DNA from: Bacteroidia bacterium
Lineage (GTDB): Bacteria; Bacteroidota; Bacteroidia; Bacteroidales; Azobacteroidaceae
NCBI GenBank assembly: GCA_025996755.1
Contig: BNTR01000144.1
Coordinates: forward strand, 1 to 6,208
Length of the DNA stretch: 6,208 bases
Direction of reading: 5' to 3'
Part shown: one piece after another, positions 1-6,201 of the stretch
Position numbering within the stretch: position 1 is the first letter of the stretch
Layout of the letters: each line of letters opens with the position of its first letter
Position numbers and translations under genes: made by a program
Notes under the pieces: model-generated
Database searches by the model: none
What the model was told of the DNA's origin: nothing
The model's input: the letters and a program-made list of their open reading frames with translations, nothing else

Positions 1-182
1 TTCATCTTTTCGAGCAGAAATTTTTCGAGCGTCTGCGGGTTGAGCAGGGCTTTTGTTTCCTGAAACAGGTACGTCTTGTTAGACGAGCCGCCCCCTTTGG
101 CGATGCAGAGGAATTTATATTCCGCGCCGTCAATCGCCTGCACATCAATCTGCGCAGGGAGGTTGGTGCCTGCCTCAAAACG
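1..182 (-). pseudogene. Class I fumarate hydratase, internal fragment in inverted orientation
   Basis: Read on the minus strand from 182 down to 3, this stretch is open and gives fumarase sequence: [12 protein letters not shown], then [20 protein letters not shown], then [20 protein letters not shown], running off the left edge. From memory of the family, this is the segment just before the TAACPP motif, which holds one of the three iron-sulfur cluster cysteines; that motif would lie just outside the window. The fragment has no gene start. Upstream of 182 on this strand the sequence is only the antisense of the plus-strand fumarase part. The same gene is therefore present in two pieces pointing away from each other, joined at about 171-182, with about 24 residues missing between them. 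I interpret this as a chimeric fold-back join. Family identity is secure; the artefact interpretation is inference. Confidence 0.9.
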
Positions 183-1070
183 GTGAAAATTGCCTCCACG
201 AAATATTACGACACATTGCCCACGAGCGGCAACGACGGCGGTCAGGCATTCCGCGACCTCGAACTGGAAGCGAAGATGCTGAAAGCGGCGCAAGAAATCG
301 GTTTGGGTGCACAATTCGGCGGCAAATACCTTGCGCACGACATTCGGATTGTCCGCCTGCCGCGTCACGGTGCCTCCTGTCCGGTGGGCATGGCTGTTTC
401 CTGCTCTGCCGACCGCAACATCAAGGCGAAAATCAACAAAGACGGCATCTGGGTGGAGAAACTCGAAGACCACCCCGCCAAATACATCCCCGAAGCACTG
501 CGCAATGCGGGCGAAGGCGATGTGGTGCGCATCAACCTCAATCGCCCGATGAAGGAGATTTTGGCTGATTTGACTAAATATCCCGTTTCCACGCGCCTGT
601 CGCTGAATGGCACCATCGTGGTGGGGCGCGACATCGCCCACGCCAAACTCAAAGAACTGTTGGACAAGGGCGAAGACCTCCCGCAATACATCAAAGACCA
701 TCCCATCTACTACGCCGGTCCGGCAAAAACGCCCACAGGCTACGCCTGCGGCTCGATGGGACCGACCACGGCGGGGCGGATGGACTCCTACGTCGATTTG
801 TTCCAGTCGCGCGGCGGCAGCATGGTGATGCTCGCCAAAGGCAACCGCAGCCAACAGGTGACAGATGCCTGCCACAAACACGGCGGCTTCTACCTCGGCT
901 CCATCGGCGGACCGGCAGCGATTTTGGCGCAAAACAACATCAAAAGCATCGAATGCCTCGCCTATCCCGAACTCGGCATGGAGGCGATTTGGAAAATCGA
1001 AGTCGAAGATTTCCCCGCCTTCATCCTCGTGGACGACAAGGGCAACGATTTTTTTCAAAAATTGAAATAA
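174..1070 (+). CDS. Class I (iron-sulfur) fumarate hydratase, C-terminal part, 5' end lost at an inverted junction
   Basis: The enzyme interconverts fumarate and malate in the cytoplasm (TCA cycle, or the reductive fumarate branch in anaerobes) using a 4Fe-4S cluster. Visible hallmarks are [20 protein letters not shown] at the start, [26 protein letters not shown] (a cluster cysteine), [70 protein letters not shown] and the C-terminal [17 protein letters not shown]. Homology begins at the LKT codons (174-182), before the in-frame GTG at 183, so that GTG is not a start. Family members are about 540 residues and only the last 298 are present. The N-terminal half, with the cysteines of the CQDTGT and TAACPP motifs, is missing. 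The gene ends in TAA at 1068-1070, directly against the next promoter, and no terminator hairpin is visible. It is an incomplete copy of a probably intact chromosomal gene. Confidence 0.96.
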   Translation, partial: LKTVKIASTKYYDTLPTSGNDGGQAFRDLELEAKMLKAAQEIGLGAQFGGKYLAHDIRIVRLPRHGASCPVGMAVSCSADRNIKAKINKDGIWVEKLEDHPAKYIPEALRNAGEGDVVRINLNRPMKEILADLTKYPVSTRLSLNGTIVVGRDIAHAKLKELLDKGEDLPQYIKDHPIYYAGPAKTPTGYACGSMGPTTAGRMDSYVDLFQSRGGSMVMLAKGNRSQQVTDACHKHGGFYLGSIGGPAAILAQNNIKSIECLAYPELGMEAIWKIEVEDFPAFILVDDKGNDFFQKLK

Positions 1071-1102
1071 TTTGGTAGATTAAAAAAAAACACCTACCTT
1101 TG
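1071..1102 (+). promoter_or_regulatory. Bacteroidota-type promoter for the fimbrillin/beta-helix gene
   Basis: TTTG at 1071-1074 (the -33 element) is followed by a 20-bp spacer and TACCTTTG at 1095-1102, an exact match to the -7 consensus TAnnTTTG. Transcription would start near 1108, giving a leader of about 24 nt before the ATG at 1132. The -33 element starts one base after the fumarase stop codon, so the downstream gene is probably its own transcription unit. The spacing and both boxes are seen directly; activity is inferred. Confidence 0.8.
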
Positions 1103-1131
1103 TGCCTCGAAAGTCGCACGTAAGAAAGATA

Positions 1132-4100
1132 ATGAAGACAACGATAAAAGGACTCAGACAAGTGCTGCTACTTACCCTCTTGGGGGGAGTAGCAGGTTTG
1201 TCGTCGTGTTTATTGACCAGTTCCGACCGCACAGAAACGAGTTATATAAGGAAAGAAATCGCTTTTTCGTTGAGCGTTCCCTCTCTCGGTCCTGCGACTG
1301 CGACTTATGCAATGACGACTACCGACCAGCTTACTGTGAAAAACATACAGATATTGGTTTTCGATGCTGGAGGGGAGTACATAGAAAAAAAGGAGATTGA
1401 CGAGTCCGCTATCACCAAACAAACCGGTAACCTTATATCTTTTACCGTTGAAAGTATGGTTACGGGCAGCAACTTGTCGTTGGTGATACTTGCCAATGCT
1501 AAAGATATTGTGGGTGCGGCAAATCTATATTCGGGCTTCCCAAAGAGTGACCTTGCGGATTTGCTTATCAATTATAATCCCTATGAAATACCTGCGGAGC
1601 AGGGTGCCTCTATAGGGCTTACACAAGGCTCCACCATCCCGATGTGGGGCGAGAAGGAGGTTGATTTCGACAAGCTGAAACCAACGATTGTGGGGTCTAA
1701 CCAATACCCCATACCGACGCTGGAACTCAAATTGTATCGTATGTTAGCCAGGGTGAATGTAAAGATGGTGGGAACGCCGCTTCAATCTGTGTATAAATTA
1801 AAGGATATATACGTTTACAACACGTATGACAGAGGGTCTGTCGTTCCCAGGACGGATGCATGGGAGACTCCAGTTAGTGGTGACCAAAGGGCTATAAAAG
1901 CCACTATTCCGAACGATGCCATTAAAAGAGGCACTTCCAGCAGTGACATAGGCAACGGCATAGGCGCAAATGCGCGGGCATTGCACTATTCGGGCAGTGC
2001 AATCACAACAACGGATAAGAGCTCGGATGGTGCAATTTTCCTCTTCGAGTCGGACAACAGCAAGTTTGCTGGACCGGACGACTTTCTCAATCAGACTTGT
2101 TTGGTATTGGGCATTGTGAACAGTGCTGCTGATGATGCTAAATCGTATTATCGTGTGGATTTCAAAGATTATAGTGCCGATAAGTATTTGGATATTTTAC
2201 GAAATCGAGAATACACGGTTACTGTGACGAACATCACCGGATTTGGAGCACCTACGCCCGATGAGGCATTCAGCACCAAACTTGGAAACATTGATGCGAC
2301 GGTGCTTCCGTGGGATGAAACCGCGCTTAACAATGTGTTTACCGACGGACCATACAGGCTATCCCTTTCTGAGTTGGAGTACAACTTCGACAGCAGTGCC
2401 TACGGTCTCACCGATTTGGAAAACAAATTGACCATTTTTACTACCTATCCGGATGGTTGGCAGGTAGATTCCATTATGGATATGATGACAAGCCCGCGGA
2501 TTAACATGACCGCCCCGGGCACGCCGGCATCCCAAAAATGGCTCTATACCGACATCTATGCCGGAACATCGGACCGCGGATATCCGAATGAGGAAAAAAC
2601 CATCCGTCTGGCAGTAACAGCGAATAGCGGCACCCCGCGTTTGGCTACAGTCTATATCAGTGCCGGCAGCATCTCCGCGCAAGTGCTTGTCCGGCAGAGC
2701 AATATGCAATTGGGTCGCCTGACTATCACCGACATATACGACAAAGACATTCGGGAACTGACCTTTAACGCCAATGCCAATTCGCCAACCGACGCCCCTG
2801 CCGCACAACAGTTCAAGGTCAATTGGAAACCGAAAGATGGCGAATGTCTTATCACCCGTATTGGAGGTTCGGACAAGTTCAACTTTGGCACGACATCGCC
2901 GGATAGTTTGGGTCTTCCTCTTTTCACCACTTCCCCCACTCGGGGAGGTCGGACGATGACCCAAGGAACCGCTAATGGCACACCGGGCACACAAACGTTT
3001 ACCATCAAACCACCTGCACTCTTGGAGGCAGAGATAAATGCCGCGCCGGAGCCGCCATTTCTCGAAAAACTGTCACAGGTCAATTTCTTTATTTATACCG
3101 GTCTCGGCGGCTTCAAATCGGAATCCATCATTCTGCGACAGATAAATTATGCTTTGCTGACGACCGGCTTGGAGGATTCCTATCTTCCGGATGACCCTTA
3201 TGATTCGGGCGACGAAATACACGTGTTTAAAGTCAAGAGTAATGCCCGGTGGCGAATTATAAACGTAACAGGAGCCGAGATATTAGGCGGTGGCGATATT
3301 AAAATCGGCACGAGCGGGGGACGGGATAATCAGGTCACAGAAACAGAATTGCGGTTTGTTACTACATCTCGAAAGGGAATTGTTGTAATCACTTTCGGCG
3401 ATGATGATAGAACACCACCGCTCAAATTTGCCGACGTGAAGGCATATATCCGCATCGACCAGCCACCGGCGGTTTTTGTGCCCGAAGAGGTGTTCCTTAC
3501 GGAAAAGAAACTGCTCATTCCCGACGGAATCACGATAGAAAGTTGTGAGGTAGGCAGAACGGCAATAGCAACGGTAAGCAAAAATGCCGCCACCGGCGAA
3601 TGGTATGTAACAGGACAAAAAGTTACCGGCAGCACCGATACAACACGGGTTACCGTGAAAGGAAAAAGCAGCAACGGCGTGTCTTACACCATTGACGTGC
3701 CAATACACGTGTATCTGCCCATCGAGTGGTACGTTGCACCGGCTCCTGCGGGGCACAGAAATAACTCCGGATTCTATGAAAATGTCCCTCTCGCCACAAT
3801 GGATTCTGTCTTATCCTCAATCAAGAGGATATATGAACTGCATACTGTTATAAACGGCGACAGTTGGCCACTTAATACGCCGGCTACCATCATCGCTTCG
3901 GGAGTCTTAAATCACACCACTTCCAGCAAGAACATGGTGGATATAAGTGCTTACAACCTTGTAGCAGGTGTAAAAGAGCCTGCATACCCGCCAATCCTCA
4001 TCCAAGGCTCCACCACAGGGGCGACGCTCACGATGGCTTCTACAGCCAGTTATGCCAGCGTGGTGTCTATTACCAACGGCAATACCGTAACATTAGGCTC

Positions 4101-5142
4101 CAATCTCACCCTGAGCGGCGGCAAAGGGCAGTCAAACAAAAACGGTGGTGCTGTATATGCCGACAGTGCTACGGTCTATCTGGACGGGGCAACAATCACG
4201 GGCGGCACCACCACCAACATCAGTGGGGTTTACCTCGCCAACAACAGTCTGTTTGAACTGCGGGGCGGAACAATCAACAGCAACAAGGGCACCACCAATG
4301 GCTTTGGCGTACATGCCGATAGCAGCACGGTGGTCATGAAAAACACCGCCGACATATCCAATAATGACAGTCACGGTGTCTATCTCAAACGCAGAAGCGT
4401 ATTCACGATGGACGGCGGCGAAATCCGCAGCAATGGAGGCAACGGAGTGGAGGCAGATAGCAGCACGGTTACTCTGTCGGGCAGTGCCCTCATCGCCAAC
4501 AATGTTAAGAATGGCGTTCAAGCCAACAGTCCGTTCACGATGAACGGCGGCGAAATCACTGCCAATGAGCAAAATGGCGTTTACTATACGGCTGCCACAG
4601 GGGATGGTTATGTACAAAATCAATTCCTGATGAACGGCGGTATGATAAGAGCCAATACGAAGAGTGGCGTCCGCGTAGAAAGTCGTCAATTCGCACAGTT
4701 TGGCGGAACAATCAGTGGCAATGGTGGCAATGCCGGAAGTGGCGGAGGAGTCTATGTAGGAAAAGACGGTATGTTTGTTATGTGGGGCGGAACAATCAGC
4801 GGGCATTTGAGTCTCACTTACGGCGGCGGCGTGTCTTTAGAGGGTCCGGGTGCTGTATCAACCCTGATGGGCGGCGAAATCACCGGCAATAGTGCAACCA
4901 ATGGCGGAGGTGTTTATGTGAGGGGTGTCGAAGGCAATCACTTTCTTAAGCAAGGTGTTCCCAACACAAATGCCATCTTCGGCAATACGGCTACCATTGG
5001 GAAGAGTGTAAGAGCCGGTGCGCTTTCGAACGGCTCAAGAAATATAGATTCTATGAGTGGGGAGAAATTAGAGGCTTGGTTTACGGGAGGGCTTTGGGCT
5101 TATGACACCACCGCCCATTATCCATGGGATACTGCACCCTAA
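1132..5142 (+). CDS. Fimbrillin-family lipoprotein with BACON/Ig-like modules and a C-terminal right-handed beta-helix (probable surface adhesin)
   Basis: The product has 1336 residues. An in-frame GTG at 1102 lies in the -7 promoter box, so ATG 1132 is the start; an A-rich stretch with no strong Shine-Dalgarno precedes it, as is usual in Bacteroidota. Residues 1-25 are a lipoprotein signal peptide (K2, K6, R9, hydrophobic core VLLLTLLGG, lipobox LSSC, lipidated C26). Residues ~40-396 look like a fimbrillin (Mfa-like/FimA) domain: KEIAFSLSV, the VKNIQILVFD strand, IPMWGE (169-174), LYRMLARVNVKM, NREYTVTVTNITG and a closing IDATVLPWDE. Residues ~410-776 hold about three BACON-like beta-sandwich segments (ISAQVLVRQSN, SESIILRQINYA, AYIRIDQPP), followed by an Ig-like stretch at ~781-863. 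From ~910 to 1285 repeated FxMxGGxIxxN rungs form a parallel beta-helix. The last ~45 residues (ending WDTAP) match nothing I recognise and show no obvious type IX secretion domain. Fimbrillins are exported as lipoproteins and often cut after an Arg; R40 (YIR/KEIAF) is a candidate. Surface adhesion or glycan contact is inferred. No partner pilus genes are visible. Confidence 0.85.
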   Translation: MKTTIKGLRQVLLLTLLGGVAGLSSCLLTSSDRTETSYIRKEIAFSLSVPSLGPATATYAMTTTDQLTVKNIQILVFDAGGEYIEKKEIDESAITKQTGNLISFTVESMVTGSNLSLVILANAKDIVGAANLYSGFPKSDLADLLINYNPYEIPAEQGASIGLTQGSTIPMWGEKEVDFDKLKPTIVGSNQYPIPTLELKLYRMLARVNVKMVGTPLQSVYKLKDIYVYNTYDRGSVVPRTDAWETPVSGDQRAIKATIPNDAIKRGTSSSDIGNGIGANARALHYSGSAITTTDKSSDGAIFLFESDNSKFAGPDDFLNQTCLVLGIVNSAADDAKSYYRVDFKDYSADKYLDILRNREYTVTVTNITGFGAPTPDEAFSTKLGNIDATVLPWDETALNNVFTDGPYRLSLSELEYNFDSSAYGLTDLENKLTIFTTYPDGWQVDSIMDMMTSPRINMTAPGTPASQKWLYTDIYAGTSDRGYPNEEKTIRLAVTANSGTPRLATVYISAGSISAQVLVRQSNMQLGRLTITDIYDKDIRELTFNANANSPTDAPAAQQFKVNWKPKDGECLITRIGGSDKFNFGTTSPDSLGLPLFTTSPTRGGRTMTQGTANGTPGTQTFTIKPPALLEAEINAAPEPPFLEKLSQVNFFIYTGLGGFKSESIILRQINYALLTTGLEDSYLPDDPYDSGDEIHVFKVKSNARWRIINVTGAEILGGGDIKIGTSGGRDNQVTETELRFVTTSRKGIVVITFGDDDRTPPLKFADVKAYIRIDQPPAVFVPEEVFLTEKKLLIPDGITIESCEVGRTAIATVSKNAATGEWYVTGQKVTGSTDTTRVTVKGKSSNGVSYTIDVPIHVYLPIEWYVAPAPAGHRNNSGFYENVPLATMDSVLSSIKRIYELHTVINGDSWPLNTPATIIASGVLNHTTSSKNMVDISAYNLVAGVKEPAYPPILIQGSTTGATLTMASTASYASVVSITNGNTVTLGSNLTLSGGKGQSNKNGGAVYADSATVYLDGATITGGTTTNISGVYLANNSLFELRGGTINSNKGTTNGFGVHADSSTVVMKNTADISNNDSHGVYLKRRSVFTMDGGEIRSNGGNGVEADSSTVTLSGSALIANNVKNGVQANSPFTMNGGEITANEQNGVYYTAATGDGYVQNQFLMNGGMIRANTKSGVRVESRQFAQFGGTISGNGGNAGSGGGVYVGKDGMFVMWGGTISGHLSLTYGGGVSLEGPGAVSTLMGGEITGNSATNGGGVYVRGVEGNHFLKQGVPNTNAIFGNTATIGKSVRAGALSNGSRNIDSMSGEKLEAWFTGGLWAYDTTAHYPWDTAP
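2929..2949. repeat. GC-rich hairpin inside the coding sequence (REP-like palindrome)
   Basis: The arms ACTTCCCC (2929-2936) and GGGGAGGT (2942-2949) pair over 8 bp with one G-T, around the 5-base loop CACTC. The hairpin encodes TSPTRGG within a loop-like stretch of the second beta-sandwich segment. It resembles the CTCCC...GGGAGG palindromes that recur in many Bacteroidota genomes, but only one copy is present here, so repeat status is inferred. Confidence 0.35.
4159..4890 (+). repeat. Tandem degenerate coding repeats for ten beta-helix rungs
   Basis: Ten successive units of 22-30 codons align on the pattern xFxMxGGxIxxN. Their cores read YLDGATI, ELRGGTI, VMKNTADI, TMDGGEI, TLSGSALI, TMNGGEI, LMNGGMI, AQFGGTI, VMWGGTI and TLMGGEI. 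The bases repeat too: GGCGGCGAAATC and GGCGGAACAATCA recur several times. The first six units alternate between a type preceded by ADS-TV and a GG type preceded by F-M or F-L. This is the pattern of a right-handed parallel beta-helix. Confidence 0.8.
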
Positions 5143-5187
5143 TTGCGGCACAAAAAAGCAACAATTTTGCATAAAATTAAAAAAAAA

Positions 5188-5219
5188 TGCAAAAAAATTT
5201 GCATATTTCAAATATATGC
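5188..5219. repeat. Nested AT-rich inverted repeats overlapping the nusA promoter
   Basis: TGCAAA-AAAA-TTTGCA (5188-5203) is a 6-bp inverted repeat that includes the -33 TTTG. GCATAT-TTCAAAT-ATATGC (5201-5219) is a second one lying wholly in the promoter spacer. The first is followed on the minus strand by a run of nine T, so it could also act as a weak terminator in that direction. AT-rich DNA produces such palindromes by chance, so an operator role is only a possibility. Confidence 0.3.
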
Positions 5220-5229
5220 CGTATATTTG
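5198..5229 (+). promoter_or_regulatory. Bacteroidota-type promoter for nusA
   Basis: TTTG at 5198-5201, a 20-bp spacer and TATATTTG at 5222-5229 match the consensus TTTG-N19-21-TAnnTTTG exactly, with the same spacing as the promoter at 1071-1102. Transcription would start near 5235, giving a leader of about 70 nt. Together with the absence of a coding gene in 5143-5307, this suggests nusA is the first gene of its transcript. Confidence 0.8.
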
Positions 5230-5242
5230 CAGCGGATTTAGG

Positions 5243-5271
5243 AGGAGGGAGGCAGGCAGTCTCTCTTTTTT
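5243..5271 (+). terminator. Weak hairpin plus U-run in the nusA leader (possible attenuator)
   Basis: AGGGAG (5246-5251) can pair with CTCTCT (5261-5266), with one G-U, around a 9-base loop. A run of six T (5266-5271) begins at the foot of the stem, and further G-U and A-U pairs down to 5243 are possible. It lies between the predicted transcription start and the nusA ATG, so it could act only as a partial terminator or attenuator. The stem is short and wobble-rich, so confidence is low. Confidence 0.25.
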
Positions 5272-5307
5272 ATTAAAAATTTAAGTTAAACAGACAAAAA
5301 AAACAGT

Positions 5308-6201
5308 ATGGCACGGACTAAAGGACCCAGTATGATTGAAACATTTGCGGACTTCAAGGAGAACAAAAATGTGGACAGGACGACTTTGATTAGCGTCTTG
5401 GAGGAATCGTTTCGCAACGTTATCAGCAAAATGTTTGGTTCGGACGAGAATTATTCCATTATCATAAACCCCGACAAGGGCGACTTCGAGATTTGGCGCA
5501 ACCGCAAGGTGGTTGCCGACAACCGGTTGAAGGATTCCAACCTGCAAATATCGCTGACGGAGGCGCAAAAGATTGACCCCGACTACGAAGTGGGCGAAGA
5601 AATCACCGATGCGGTGGATTTTGCGGGCTTCGGACGGCGCGCGGTGCTCAACCTGCGGCAGGCATTGGCTTCCAAGATTTTGGAACTGCAAAAAGATTCC
5701 ATTTTCTCGAAATACAAAGACCAAATCGGTCAAATTGTTATCGGCGAGGTCTATCAGGTCTGGAAAAAAGAGGTGTTGATGCTCGACGACGATGCCAACG
5801 AACTCCTGCTGCCGAAAGAGCAGCAAATCCCGACCGACTTTTTCCGCAAAGGCGAAGCCCGCCGCGCGGTGGTAGTGAGCGTAGACAATCAGAACGGCAG
5901 CCCGAAAATCATCCTTTCGCGCACCTCCCCGCTGTTTATGCAGCGGCTTTTTGAGTTGGAAGTGCCCGAAATACACGACGGACTTATTACAATCAAGCGC
6001 ATCGCCCGCATCCCCGGCGAGCGCGCCAAGGTGGCTGTGGAGTCGTATGACGACCGCATCGACCCCGTGGGGGCTTGCGTGGGTATGAAAGGCGCGCGCA
6101 TCCACGGCATCGTCCGCGAATTGTGTAACGAAAATATCGATGTCATCAACTACTCGTCTAATTTGATGCTCGATATTTTCGCCGGACTTAAAGCCCTCTG
6201 A
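5308..6201 (+). CDS. nusA: Transcription termination/antitermination factor NusA, N-terminal part, cut by an inverted junction
   Basis: NusA binds RNA polymerase and nascent RNA, modulating pausing, termination and antitermination. Residues 1 to ~130 form the polymerase-binding N-terminal domain (MIETFADFKENKNVDRTTLI, LEESFRNVISKMFG, NPDKGDFEIWRNRKVV, FGRRAVLNLRQALASKILE). Residues ~138-205 are the S1 domain (GQIVIGEVYQVWKKEVLMLD, NELLLPKEQQIP, PKIILSRTSP). Residues ~212-282 lead into KH1 (RLFELEVPEIHDGLITIKRI, ARIPGERAKVAVESYDDRID, PVGACVGMKGARIHGIVREL), with a GxxG-type GMKG at 259-262. The normal sequence holds to about NYSS (residues 281-284, near 6153-6162). The final LMLDIFAGLKAL and the TGA at 6199-6201 are antisense sequence, not real C terminus. 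Bacteroidota NusA is usually a little over 400 residues, so the end of KH1 and all of KH2 are missing. ATG 5308 is preferred; ATG 5332 (MIETF) is a possible alternative. infB, the usual downstream neighbour, is outside the window. Confidence 0.94.
   Translation: MARTKGPSMIETFADFKENKNVDRTTLISVLEESFRNVISKMFGSDENYSIIINPDKGDFEIWRNRKVVADNRLKDSNLQISLTEAQKIDPDYEVGEEITDAVDFAGFGRRAVLNLRQALASKILELQKDSIFSKYKDQIGQIVIGEVYQVWKKEVLMLDDDANELLLPKEQQIPTDFFRKGEARRAVVVSVDNQNGSPKIILSRTSPLFMQRLFELEVPEIHDGLITIKRIARIPGERAKVAVESYDDRIDPVGACVGMKGARIHGIVRELCNENIDVINYSSNLMLDIFAGLKAL

Noticed and set aside
2..199. 65-residue open frame on the minus strand
   Set aside because: It is in a different frame from the fumarase fragment on the same strand, is rich in Arg and Ser, and has no recognisable features.
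183..1070. A complete 295-residue protein starting at GTG 183
   Set aside because: Fumarase homology continues upstream of the GTG (LKT at 174-182), and the family is about 540 residues long. The GTG codes for an internal valine in LKTVK.
1102..1131. GTG 1102 as start of the large lipoprotein gene, adding ten residues
   Set aside because: The GTG overlaps the TACCTTTG promoter box and lies upstream of the predicted transcript start. The ATG at 1132 gives a proper lipoprotein signal peptide.
2359..2994. 211-residue antisense open frame inside the adhesin gene
   Set aside because: It is contained in a convincing sense gene and has no independent start signals or family resemblance.
4132..4806. 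224-residue open frame antisense to the beta-helix repeats
   Set aside because: It is a shadow of the repeats: its apparent repeated motifs (such as DFAAVHRE) are reverse complements of the rung-coding DNA.
4159..4890. CRISPR-like or non-coding tandem array
   Set aside because: The repeats are degenerate, of unequal length in multiples of three, and keep one open frame, as expected of protein repeats.
5240..5252. AGGAGG as a strong Shine-Dalgarno site
   Set aside because: It is more than 60 bases before the nusA ATG and no ATG, GTG or TTG follows at translation spacing. Bacteroidota rarely rely on such sites.
5281..6105. 274-residue open frame antisense to nusA
   Set aside because: It lies opposite a strongly conserved gene and its composition is that of antisense codon shadow. 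No promoter or ribosome site points to it.
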